Shown here piece after piece: positions 11,091 to 21,644 of a DNA stretch of 64,000 nt. The position numbers were made by a program, and so were the translations under genes. Origin of the DNA: Salticus scenicus. Taxonomy: Eukaryota; Arthropoda; Arachnida; Araneae; Salticidae. The stretch is from the NCBI GenBank assembly GCA_963930645.1, contig OZ005650.1:230397688-230461687 (forward strand), given 5' to 3'. Every line of letters begins with the position of its first letter. Position 1 is the stretch's first letter. The notes beneath the pieces were generated by a model that saw only the letters and a program-made list of their open reading frames with translations, did not search any database and had not been told where the DNA came from.

Positions 11091-11407
11091 ACGGGCCGCG
11101 GTTGCCCAGCCGGTAGAGCGACGGCCTCGTAATTGGAAGATTGCGGTTTCGGTACTCGAGCCGGCCAAAAGCCGTCGTGTACATTAATGGTGGCTGGTGC
11201 ACGTAAAATCTGTCGTGGCCGCAATGTCCTCCATTCCCATCAAAAATTATACCTCTGGGGGTCACCGAAGCGGCAGAACCATCCCTTCCGTGGAGGATCA
11301 AAATTGCGATGGCATGTCTCCGAACCATCTATAGGGGTGAGTCCCAGACCGTCGCCAATTGCCCATCTGCGCAGCACTAGTCCGACGTAAAACCCAGCCA
11401 ACCAACC
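11091..11407 (+). mobile_element. tRNA-derived SINE with intact target-site duplications
   Basis: The 5' end looks like a tRNA. An A-box-like GCCCAGCCGGTAGAGCG is followed by an anticodon-loop-like CTCGTAA and a B-box-like GGTTTCGGTACTCG. About 240 bases of unrelated body follow. The element ends in an AACC-repeat tail (AGCCAACCAACC) rather than poly-A. AAACATTTT occurs directly before (11082-11090) and after it (11408-11416), a 9-bp target-site duplication, so the insertion is fairly young. The GC content is far above the flanks, and open frames on both strands here are side effects of that. An older copy lies at 38536-38835. Confidence 0.85.
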
Positions 11408-11416
11408 AAACATTTT

Positions 11417-12800
11417 CTTCTCAAGCATAAAAACATTCGTTCATTAAAACAAGATATTTATTTTGGTACCTGCTGCCTTTTTCCGCTTCAATAATCACTA
11501 TTTAAATCATTGTTGTCGTTTTTTTAATTAATAACTAATTTTTTATGTTACTTTATAAATAAAAACTTATAAAAGCTTTATTTAAAAAAAGAAAGAACGC
11601 TTAAATAAACCTATTACTTTTGATGACATTTTTCAGCTAATCAAAACCATAGCTAAATGTCGTGATGACCAATCGTTATTGTGAATGACATTTAATTATT
11701 TGAATTTCATTATGTTGATTAGTAACACTATTTATTTGAAAAGAACGAAATATGCAATCATGTTAGTTTGCATACGGTAAAACCCATGACAAGAAACATA
11801 ATAGACTACTTGATTATCCGAAATTAGTATTTGATTAAATAAATCAAAATAAAATATTTTAAATGGGATATGTATATTTTATTTTATTATTATTATTATC
11901 ATCACCCCCAAATATATTTAATAACTTTAATATTATTATGACGTCAGTTTTTTCAGAAATTTTTGAGATACAGTTTTAATTTTACAATTTTTTTTTAAAT
12001 TCTCGTGTAAATAAATGTTTCTTTTAAGTTAAAAACGATAAAGAAAATAAAAAGTTGTGAGCATTTTATTTTTATTCGCATCAGCTTGAAATTACAATTC
12101 ATAGACTAATGTCAATAAAAAAAAATCGCAAAAAATTCTATATAACATAAGATTTTTTAAAATCTTAAAGAATATTATACAAAACTGCGCTTATTCTTTT
12201 ATCTAGAAAAAGAATTCAGAGTTTTACGTGCCTCCCCCCCCCCTCTTTTTTTTTCTATGCGTCGTAAACAGACAAACAAATATCTTCTTTTGTTAGTATA
12301 GACTGAAATACGTTATGTGCATATTTTGTGAGAACACTAGAGGTATTTCTTCAAAAGATATCAAATGAAAAAGTTTTGTATTAAACGTTTTTAAAAATTA
12401 CACTTAAAAATTTATAAAATTAATATAAAGATAATACTGTTACACAATTATTTATAAAATTAACTTTCTTACACAAAGAAAGCAGACAAATTTTAATATA
12501 AAAAAAATTTAAAGTTTAAATAAACTATTTGGTTACTCACAGAAATTCCTGGGAAATTTATTTATACTAGTATCGCCCAGAGGTCGAAACTCAACCATTT
12601 TTTTTGCAAATCGAGGCAAAGCAAAGTTATTGCCTTGTCCTAAACGGAATGCAATTGCAACACAGCTGCGGCAATTGTTTGCCGATATTCACTCTAACTG
12701 AATCAGCAGAGTTTTATTTAATATAACTATTTCTCTCTCTAGATGTTAGCCTTTCCTGAAATGAGAGAAAATCGCAACGTGAAAACGCCCCTTGTTGGGT
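11417..12800. other. AT-rich non-coding DNA
   Basis: Poly-A, poly-T and a C-run (about 12234-12242) are the only features seen. Confidence 0.5.
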
Positions 12801-12807
12801 GATACAG

Positions 12808-12846
12808 CCACTGAGCTCCATTGTAAATTACAATGGAGCTCAGTGG
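12808..12846. repeat. perfect 39-bp palindrome
   Basis: Nineteen-base arms (CCACTGAGCTCCATTGTAA and its exact reverse complement) flank a single central A. The direct repeat GATACAGCC lies at both ends (12801-12809 and 12846-12854), partly overlapping the arms. In RNA or single-stranded form it would make a very stable hairpin. It does not look like a transcription terminator in this context. Confidence 0.9.
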
Positions 12847-12989
12847 ATACAGCCCAGTAGCTAATAGGTACCATGTCAAACCAAGGCCCAACCAAGTATC
12901 AAATTCTGTTAAATTAATTCGATTGGTTCATAAAGTACAGTGTTTAAACAAAAAAAAAAAAAAAAAAAAAAGATACTTTTAAAAAAAGG

Positions 12990-13410
12990 TCGAATTGAGT
13001 TCGGAAAATTTCAAAACGTGTAACTTTATCGAAAACCGAAAATCTAAAACTTTTCTGAATCTTATATTTTCTACTTATATATGCAGAGGAAAGAATAATA
13101 AATCCACTTAAAAAAAAAAAAAAAAATAAGTAGTCAATTTCACTTAATAAATATGCAAGGAAATCTCAAAACGTGTAAGTTCATCGAAAACCGGAAATCA
13201 AAAGTTTTTATGTATCTTCTACTTGCTTCTTCTACCCACAAAAGCTAGCAATAAAGACACTTTTTTAAAAAATAAGTAGCCAATTTCAGTTAATTGAAAC
13301 GAAAAAAAAGCTCAAAACATGTAAACTCAGCAAAAAATGGAAATCGGAATTTTTTCCGTATCGTCTACATATACATGCAGCAGTTAGTAACAAATCCATT
13401 TTCCTTTTAT
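12990..13410. repeat. diverged ~160-bp tandem repeat, three copies
   Basis: The phrase CTCAAAACGTGTAA followed by a TCATCGAAAACCGGAAATC-like segment and AATCCACTT recurs about every 160 bases (near 13010, 13172 and 13313). Each copy carries an A-run and a TAAGTAGCCAATTTCA-like end. A relative of the unit appears at about 29425-29510. The copies are strongly diverged. Confidence 0.55.
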
Positions 13411-13676
13411 TTAGTATATTAGTTGAATATTTATTGTTTAAATATCACCCTTTAAAATGAAATGTTTATGTTTACATTCGAAACTGGAAGTTTGCCATTT
13501 TTTTTTTTTTTTCTGGAGTTTTGTGATTTTAAATTAAAATTTTATCAATTTTACAGAAAAAATAACTCAATCAAACACATGTAGACAGTAACTTATATAT
13601 AACTATACCCAAGTATCGGAAAATCTTTTTTATGGCTCCATGGACAGACAGTGACATCATCACTTCGCTTGCGTAT
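13398..13676. repeat. partial copy of the foldback element at 41.1-42.0 kb
   Basis: This matches the right half of the 41142-42006 element (about 41660-42006). Shared landmarks are the AGTATATTAGTTG start, AAATGAAATGTTTATGTTT and the GACATCATCACTT...GCTTGCGTAT end. The left half and part of the right arm are missing, so it is a truncated copy. Confidence 0.7.
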
Positions 13677-13679
13677 AGT

Positions 13680-15250
13680 GATGCTACATTATTACTGTCT
13701 CTATGGTTTTATTTGAGCTTTATGAAATTGCCAGATTTAACAACTTTCTACTTTTAGGTATTTTTTAATGTAAAGGAATACGTGTATAAAAGGGAAAAAT
13801 GGGGGAAAATGCATAACAAATAAATGTATTTTTAAATACCTTCTTGACATCGTAAGAAAATAATATTTGTATTCGCACCTTCCGGCTAACCATACTTTTT
13901 GAATGATACCATTTTCAACCCTCTACTCCCATAATTAATATGTTAAAAAGGGACTACAAATTTTATGCTTGCCTATTAATATATAAATGCAGTAAAATAT
14001 GAAAAGATGCTTGACGAAAGCATCATTATTAGCACTCAGCCTACAAGATTTTACAAATTTTGAAACCTTTTAAGCAATTTATCCTACATTTATAAAATAA
14101 AATCACTAAAACAAACACTTAAAGAGCATATATTTTCATCCTAAAAGAAAGATAGCGGAATTACTGTATCAAAAATCCGATTACATAAAATAACATCTTA
14201 TTTCTAATGCAAAAAGATATATCTCAGTTTTCAGAACTTTCACGAAAATGAAAATCGATAAGTTATTACGAACAGAATGAATTTGAGTATGAAATGCAAT
14301 AGAAGTAAGTTTATTTGCTGTCAATTAGAAGAGAAAAGAAAACAATTAAGTTAGCTAGGATAAAATAAATTATATTTTGAAAATTTATTCTGAAGTGTAA
14401 GATAAGAATAAGAAACGACATTCAAGATACTCACACTTTAAGAAGATGACTTCATTAAAATTCAAAACAAAACATTTTTTAATAAATTTAATTACCGATT
14501 TATTTAAAAGTACGTAAGTATATTTATTGTCATTATTTTACTTTTTTCTGAAGAGGAAATAATTTCTCTGGCAATAAAATTTGCATGTGAATTGCTCAAT
14601 TAAAAGCATTTAACTTCCTAATGTTATGAACAGGGGATCGTAAAATGGCTTATTATAAATGATTTAAAATGACGCTTAGTTGAGTACAATGCTTATTTTA
14701 AGGAAGGGAAATTATATAACTTTTATGTGAGTGTGTGTTTTATGATGTATATGTAAAATTAATTAAGATATTCTCACGTGTAAAAAGTTGCATAGTTCAG
14801 AAAAATCGAGAGATAATAAATGTGGTATTACTGAAGAGAAAAGTAAAAGCTAGTTTTGAGGGTCTACATGCTCATTTTCAAAATGGTAGACAATGAATAC
14901 GTAGAGTGGAAAAATAAAACCAAATCAAAAGAAAAAAAAAGTGCACCAAATGACTTGTATTGAAAAATAATAAGTAAAAGACTTTGTATAAACACCATAA
15001 AATGCAAAAACACACAACATTTTTTTAGGGTCGAAATAAAATCATGTCTTTTCCTCAGACAAACAAAATAGTCACAGTTATTTATTTTAGCTCGTTATGT
15101 AAGGTTATTTATTTTAGCTCATCACTTGCATAGCCTTTGAACGTTGCTGCTTTATTCGGCACTCTAGTGCCTACATTGTTTATCTGACGATAAATCTTTG
15201 TTTTTTCAACCCATGACAATTGTTGAGAATTTTTTGCATTTGTATATGCA
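13680..15250. other. AT-rich non-coding DNA
   Basis: Nothing recognisable is seen over about 1.6 kb. No open frame has credible content. Confidence 0.5.
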
Positions 15251-15254
15251 AAGT

Positions 15255-15303
15255 TTCTTTCTTTCTTTCTTTCTTTCTTTCTTTTTTTTTTTTTTTTTTT
15301 TTT
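15255..15303. repeat. (CTTT)n microsatellite and poly-T
   Basis: About seven CTTT units are followed by a run of T. Confidence 0.9.
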
Positions 15304-15604
15304 AAATAAAACCTAATTTATTCTCAAGCACATCAAAATTTCAATATTATAAATTTCAGTAAGTAAAAATCTCAAAAGTATATTTAAAATAGTTCTTCAA
15401 TTTTTTCCATAGTTAACGTTTCCAATCTTTTTTCAACGATTTGCATTCAATATGCAATTATCGTAATCTCGTGCGTAAATTTCCGACTAAACACACATTA
15501 AAAATGAAGCATATGTTTTGAATACTAACACATGCATTTAATTAACACATAATATACACTAATATATTCTATTTACAAAAAAAAAAAAAAAAAAAAAAAA
15601 AAAA

Positions 15605-15767
15605 TAGGTAGAGCAGTATATCATCGTATATAACGTCCTCCGTTTCTCTCCCATCCAAATCTCTCTTCTCTTCTATTGCCACTCTCCTGAAACCTAAATA
15701 AAGTTGCCTTTTATTCTCTCTTCTTTTATTAGTCAGCACCCTCGCTTAGTACCTTACAGCAATATTA
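15605..15767 (+). other. possible LTR end fragment
   Basis: A pyrimidine-rich segment follows a long poly-A run. It includes an AATAAA signal near 15700 and ends CTTAGTACCTTACA at about 15767, a common arrangement for the R-U5 part of an LTR. No partner LTR, start (TG) or primer binding site is found, so the call is weak. Confidence 0.2.
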
Positions 15768-15884
15768 CAGTATTTTAAAAAGAAGTTTGTCACGTAATTT
15801 AAAAAAGTTCGAGTAACATTTAAAATGAAATAAAATAAATCTTTATAAAACACATTTTAATTAAAACCACACAAACACATGACA

Positions 15885-15945
15885 AACGTTTCGTCTAAAT
15901 ATTATCCCTCTTTAATGTTAAAATACGTACATAACAAAACTGTTA
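15885..15945 (-). ncRNA. degenerate hammerhead-like motif of a Penelope element
   Basis: On the minus strand the segment reads TTAAAGAGGGATAATATTTA and then GACGAAACGTTTGTC. The CGAAAC core half followed by GTTTGTC resembles the 3' half of the hammerhead ribozymes known in the terminal repeats of Penelope-like elements. It sits just downstream of the endonuclease remnant at 15964-16262, where such a repeat is expected. The conserved CUGAUGA half is not intact, so activity is unlikely. Confidence 0.3.
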
Positions 15946-15963
15946 AGATCCTGTTACAAAACT

Positions 15964-16262
15964 TCACAACAAGATTAAGTACTCGGGAGGAACAGTTTTA
16001 GCCTCGTTCAAGGGAGAATGCTGCAGTTTAGTAAAAACGCCCTCCAGGAAAATTTGTGATTTGTATATTTTTACGTCAGAAGCCAAGATTTTAATATTGT
16101 CAAAATCAGGAACGGAACATGATCGGTATCAAGGAAATGGTTTACTAGTTTTGATTTTATATCACACGATTTATATGAGCGTTTATGTTCTTTAATTCTA
16201 ATATCAGCAGATCTGACTGTTTCACTAATATACGTACAATTACAATTTTTAATTTTAAACGA
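15964..16262 (-). pseudogene. GIY-YIG endonuclease remnant of a Penelope-like element
   Basis: Penelope-like retroelements end in a GIY-YIG endonuclease that nicks target DNA for insertion. Here the minus strand encodes NCNCTYISETVRSADIRIKE then HKRSYK, which corresponds to the family's C..C.YIG(E/Q)T.RS...R..EHK block; the glycine of YIG is serine. It continues to HFLDTDHV, then a one-base frameshift leads to DFDNIKILAS, FLEGVF and VPPEYLILL before a stop at 15964-15966. These last motifs match the usual C-terminal end. The reverse transcriptase that should precede it (higher coordinates) is not visible, so only the 3' end remains. A hammerhead-like motif follows. Confidence 0.7.
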
Positions 16263-16269
16263 CTCCTAA

Positions 16270-16814
16270 TTGTTTAAGGAACGGGGGGGCGGGGGAGGGC
16301 TTAACGTTTGAGAAGGAATTACTTATGTACAGTTGAGGTTTGAAACTAGTAGAGGTATTAACAGTTTTAAGTAATTTGGCAATATTTTCAGTATTAAAAT
16401 TTTAAGAAATTAAATATTTGTTTCCCTCTATCTAAAGTATGAAGATACACGAATATACACATGTTAAAGATTTTTTAATTTAAATTTCATACTAAAAAAA
16501 AATATGAATGCTATAAGAAATTGCAAGAAAGTGTTAGTCTATATTTTTTATGCAGGCTAACAAGCGGGGAATTTGTGCAAATTCTGACAGATATTATAGA
16601 TTCAAGTCCATAAAGTATATAGAGACTCACAATAAAATTCACATATATTGCGAACTTACTTTAAATCGAAAAATAGGATTTAATCAGACTAAACTAAATA
16701 TAATGAAATGGATAGATATTAGTGAAGCTCATCAAAGAAATTATTTTAAGTAAATTTAAGTAATAAATATTTTAACTTTTATAAAAAATTTGCCTTATTT
16801 AAATTTTTTGGTAA
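16270..16814. other. non-coding DNA
   Basis: A G-rich run lies near 16283-16300. A 67-codon open frame at 16550-16753 has no recognisable content and no supporting context. Confidence 0.4.
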
Positions 16815-16816
16815 TA

Positions 16817-18036
16817 CACCCCTGTTTCAAAGTTTAGCAAGATTTGCAAACGATCAGTTTTCCCAAATTAAAAACTTATCTCTCAATGAAATGTTTTTAA
16901 ACCTTGGGTACTTAAAGAACTGGGTCTTCCTCGTGTTTTTCAATGAAGATTGGTTTAAGACAACAATTAGGGGGCCGGTAACAAATTGATCAAAATTAAT
17001 AATGTTTGTGATCTTTAAGTAAACTAAATGAGCTGTAACTTTAGGATATGTTAACATAGACGCAGTTCAATTTGTGTATGAATTTCTGTGATGATAGCAT
17101 GTTAAATAAGGGAGATATAAGCATTTATTTTAAAACTCAAAAAAAAAAAAAAAAATTCAGCATATGTTTTTTATTTATAATATACAGAGTTTTTAACAAA
17201 GATTATTCCTGCTTTCAGATAAATTGGAAAAACACTTTTAAAACAATATACTGCAATCGGAATACAAATATCTTAAATATCTCATGAAATATGAAAATTT
17301 TATCAAAAACGTTTTTACTGTGCATGTGCCAAAGGTAAAACATTTTTTATTGCATAAGTTGAAAGCTAGATGTATTGGGCAACTTTTATCAAAAGTGCAT
17401 ATGAATAGAATAAAATTAAGTGAATTGTACGAAAAAGAAAGAGCTAGATTTTAGATATTTTCCAAAAGTTGAAATTTCTTAAGGGATTTTTCATATGCCG
17501 CGTAATTAATTTTAAGATCCAATTATTTCAATCACACTGCTAATCTACTTATTTGTGAAAAATCCATTATAAGCTTGTAACTCTAAAATATTTTTGTTTA
17601 TTTACTATGATTCGTGAGATCATAAGGGGTTTTTCTCAAAAAACAACCTTTGAAAAGTGGTTGAAATAATTGGATCTACAAATTAATTACACGGCATGTG
17701 AAAAACCCCTTAAGAAATTTCAACTTTTGGAAAATATCTAAAATCTAGCTCGTTCTTTTTTATACAATTCACTTAATTTTTATTCTATCCAAATGCATTT
17801 TTGATAAAAGTTGCCCAATATATCTAGCTTTCAACCTATGCAATAAAAAAAATGTTTTACCTTTCGCACATGCGCAGTAAAACCGTTTTTCATAAAAATG
17901 TTCATATAACATGAGATATTTAAGATATATGTATTCCGATTGCAGAATATTGTTTTAAAAGGGTTTTTCCAACTTATCTGAAAGTGGGAATAATTTTCGC
18001 TTAAAACTCTGTATATTATAAATAAAAAACAAGTTG

Positions 18037-18067
<31 letters not shown>

Positions 18068-18407
18068 TTTTAAAATAAATGCTAATATTTCCCTTATTTA
18101 ACATGCTATCATCACACAAATTCATCCACAAATTGAACTGGATCTGTCTATGTTAACATATCCTAAATTTACAACTCATTTCGTTTACTTAACGATACAG
18201 GGTGATCACAAACATTATTAATTTTGCTTAATTTGTTACCGGTCCCCTAATTGTTGTCTTAAACCAAACTTCACTGAAAAACATGAGAAAGACCCAGTTC
18301 TTTAAATACCCGATGTTTAAAAACAGTTCATTGAGATATAGATTTTTAATTTGAAAAAAAAAAAATCTGATCGTTTGCAAATCTTACTAAACTTTTAAAC
18401 AGGGGTG
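16817..18407. mobile_element. 1.59-kb foldback element, arms >700 bp, TA-flanked
   Basis: The left arm (about 16817-17535) is the reverse complement of the right arm (about 17657-18407), at high identity by eye, with a 121-bp spacer. The ends read CACCCCTGTTT and AAACAGGGGTG, each bordered by TA (16815-16816 and 18408-18409), like an insertion of a Tc1/mariner-type element. No intact transposase is seen; short open frames in the two arms (16854-17057 and 17072-17287) are unrecognised and not shared by the partner arm. The differences between arms include indels in the A/T runs. The transcript of either strand would be an almost fully double-stranded hairpin. Confidence 0.85.
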
Positions 18408-18654
18408 TAGTTTCTAAACAGCAGCAAATTTTTGTTTAATACTTTATCAGTTTTTTTTCCAATAGATAGTTACACACGATAAGCATTGTTATACCTTTTA
18501 ATAATACACTTTGTGAAAATAATGTTGTTTGTGTAAAATGAGTTGTTCAATGCACATCACGTTAAAATTACATAAACATATGACATATTTAAAGGCTTAA
18601 ATTTATTGAATTTGATATGTGATAAACATAAGTATGTAAATGAATGCCAAAGAA

Positions 18655-18790
18655 GCTAAAGAGTCTGTATCTATAATAATAAAAGGAAAGGTTTGTCTGT
18701 CTGTCTGTCTGTAGCGGGAGTTTTGTAAAGTCGGATTTTTCAAGGATCGCGAACCAGCTGGTCGCTGAAGGCGGCTAGTTAAAAATAAAA
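18655..18790 (+). repeat. fragment of a dispersed repeat with (GTCT)n head
   Basis: TATAATAATAAAAGG is followed by a TCTG/GTCT tetranucleotide run (about 18693-18713) and a GC-richer segment ending GTCGCTGAAGGCGGCTAG. This layout resembles the head of the 173-bp array at 44.5 kb (GTCT run then a GC-rich start), though the sequences after the run differ. It is probably the end of an unidentified mobile element. Confidence 0.35.
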
Positions 18791-18799
18791 TAACAAACC

Positions 18800-19339
18800 T
18801 TAACTTATTGAAATTTCTGAAAATGTTTCTGCGACGCTAAATGTTCGTAGTAATTAACATTTTAAGTTATATAACTCATGCAGTTTTCGATGTTTGTCGA
18901 GTAAAGCCCCCTATTTATCTTCCTGCCGACCGAAAGCAAATGTAAATGCATGATTGAAAAGGTTATAAATGTACGATAAAATATCATTTACTTTACCTTT
19001 TTCATAATTTCTGAACGACGGAAGAGAAAATATACGTAATTAGAGTAGGCGAGAAAACAATGTGTTTAATTTCTTGTAAGAAATAATTGTTCAAATGGGC
19101 AACGATTATGTAAAATAATAAATATTTAGTATCTTTGTATCTTTCACTTAAAATCTTGAAAAATCACGTTTTTAACTTGTTTAATAGATATGCTATTCCT
19201 TTTTTTTTTTTTTTTTTTTTTTGTATGTGTAAGGAAATAGTTTAAAATTTTAAGAATTTAAGAATTTATAAATGGATGAATAAAAACATTTAAAAAATTG
19301 ATTCAATCCTAAAAATAGTTTTAAATAAAAATAATTTAA

Positions 19340-19370
<31 letters not shown>

Positions 19371-20350
19371 TATATATATATATTTTTTTTTTTCTTTCTG
19401 AAGTGATATGTTTGGATTTATAGAGAAGAATCTCTTAAAGTTACGCTGTCTTAAATACACAAAAATGCTTTAAATAATTGATTAAGAAATTTGTTATTTG
19501 AATTTTCATATTGTCCATAGTAAATCATTTTCATATTGTCTATGGTATCATAGTGTCCATCACTATTGATTTTTAAATATCTTTAGTCATTTCTTCACTC
19601 TTAAAAAAGTACTCAAGAATGAGTAACTGAACATACTCATTAGGAAATGAGTAATTTTGTTTCAAAAAGTAAAACATGCTTGTCTCATTTATGAAATATC
19701 GGATGCATTCAAATTAATATTGTTTAACTTCATAATTTATTACGAATATGCTGAATTAAAAGAAGATCTTTAAAAGATTTTCCACAGATTTAAACAGAGT
19801 GACTTTAAACACAATTTTTTTTGCCTCAAACCTCTGGAAATATATTTCGTAGTGATTTCGCATTGGTTACCTGAAGAGTATATCAATGATAATTTATGTT
19901 TGGGATGCTAGGATTCACAATGGTCGGTGACAGTTTTTTACCACGTTAATACACTCAATAATAAGTACTTGGCACTTCTAAAATTTGAGTATCTTTGATT
20001 CGTAGCTATGTTGAGTATGTGACATGCTCAAATTCGACACAATTTTACACATTTTTGTATGTTTTTGCTTCCTTATTTTTTTTAGCGCTGCTTATGAAAA
20101 GAAGATAAACTGCTTTAGTATCCGATTAACATGACTTGTATTGCATAACTCAATTTGTTTAGTTCAATTGACTGGGACATAATCTACAGATGTTTAAAAA
20201 TTATTCGAATAACTGTCAATTTTGTTGTTGTTTCTTTATTTATTTTTGTCATTTTGTTATTTTGTAATACACACAATAATTAAAAAAACTCAAATTTCAC
20301 TAGTTTATAACTACCCTTCATTGATGGTATTGTTGTACATTGTAAAAACA
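18800..20350. other. AT-rich non-coding DNA with microsatellites
   Basis: A T-run lies at 19200-19222. An (AAT)n tract followed by (TA)n lies at about 19340-19383. No gene is seen. Confidence 0.5.
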
Positions 20351-20353
20351 ATT

Positions 20354-21327
20354 CTGAAAAAAATCTTTTTGTAAAAAAAATAGAACCGACTCCAAAAAGC
20401 AACTACTATTCAAACAACTAAAAAAAATAAAATAAAATAAAAAATAAATGGTATGAAATGAAACTGTAAATTGCGCCTAAAAGTATAAAATAATTTCCTT
20501 CGCCAAAGAACCTATAACACTACAATTAATCATAACTTTTGAAGTCGGCGCAAAATTAAATAAAATTAAATTAGTTTTTAAAGGTTTGTCTTTAGATTGG
20601 TAGCAACAAATGCTGTTGTCTCGAATGATCCATTTTCATGTTTCCTTTATTATTTTATCACTGTATACAATTGGTCCGTTCGTAGCATCTACATAGAACA
20701 GTGAACATCTTCACAATGCGGTATTTATATTTCTACGAAGTTAGATCATCCTCGATGGCCTTTGAATTTGGCGATAAAAACGTAAGGCAAAAATATACAC
20801 GCAAGATGTATATTTTCATAATATATATTGTACGATGTGTTGTTTCATATTCTTCATTACTCTCTTAAGATACCTTATTAAAATAATCATGATATCCCAA
20901 AGAAATTAAATATGTTTGCCAGATAATTTTGCGATTTTTCGTTCACCAAGGACGTCAGATACCAGCATCTTCGCCAATTTTTGCTGCTTATGAAATCTTA
21001 TTTGTTTTCTTGAATCAAAGTAGTTTTCGGCTGCGTTTTGCAGGTAACAATGTGAGACGTGTATTTTGAATAGGATTTGATTTTTGTATTGAATAGAGGT
21101 ATCAATTTTTATTTAATTTTGCGCCGACTTCAAAAGTTATGATTAATTGTAGTGTTATAGGTTGTTTGGCGAAGGAAATTATTTTATACTTTTAGGCGCA
21201 ATTTACAGTTTCATTTCATACCATTTATTTTTTATTTTATTTTATTTTTTTTAGTTGTTTGAATAGTAGTTGCTTTTTGGAGTCGGTTCTATTTTTTTTA
21301 CAAAAAGATTTTTTTTTCTCTTTTCAG
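20354..21327. mobile_element. foldback element with nearly identical ~215-bp arms
   Basis: The left arm (20356-20571) and right arm (21108-21317) are inverted copies that differ by about one substitution plus A-run length. They include ATAGAACCGACTCCAAAAAG and TCATAACTTTTGAAGTCGGC. The 540-bp interior contains a ~190-bp core (about 20765-20960) that is shared with the interior of the element at 41142-42006, whose arms are different. The near identity of the arms points to recent origin or ongoing correction between arms. No transposase is encoded. Confidence 0.8.
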
Positions 21328-21644
21328 TGAAAACTTATTCATATAGCAGAACATCAGAAGACGTTCGAAGGAAGTTTCACAAATCACAACTTCCAAGAAA
21401 AGTGACATTACTCAAAAAATGGTTTATGTCACTGAAAAATACATTAAATACACCCAATGTGAACAAAAAAGTTACATGTCCATCTAGAAAGTTATCCACT
21501 CGAGAGACAGTTGTCCCAGTTTTATTCAAGTCAAGTTATTTTACCATGTTTTTATTAACTTCGATTCTTGTGTGTTTGTGTGTTTGTGTGTTTGTCAGGG
21601 ACAAATCTTGCAATCGATTTTTAACTAACTTCCGGACTAGCTAG
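21270..21644 (+). pseudogene. possible helix-turn-helix (DUF4817-like) transposon fragment
   Basis: An open frame starts in the right arm of the foldback element and continues into unique sequence. The part after about 21325 reads VKTYSYSRTSEDVRRKFHKS, then PRKVTLLKKWF. That pattern (V..Y..S.....VRRKF......P....I..W...F) resembles the N-terminal helix-turn-helix domain found in arthropod transposon proteins (DUF4817). A typical 3' splice site (TCTCTTTTCAG) lies directly before this part at 21317-21327. The C-terminal end runs into a GTGTGTTT repeat and the 148-bp satellite, so the true end is lost. The evidence is a motif impression only. Confidence 0.3.

Noticed and set aside
11089..11428. 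Overlapping open frames on both strands
   Set aside because: They lie in the GC-rich SINE body, which lacks stops by composition; a SINE does not encode protein.
16550..16753. 67-codon open frame with basic and aromatic residues
   Set aside because: No recognisable domain, no neighbours, and AT-driven composition.
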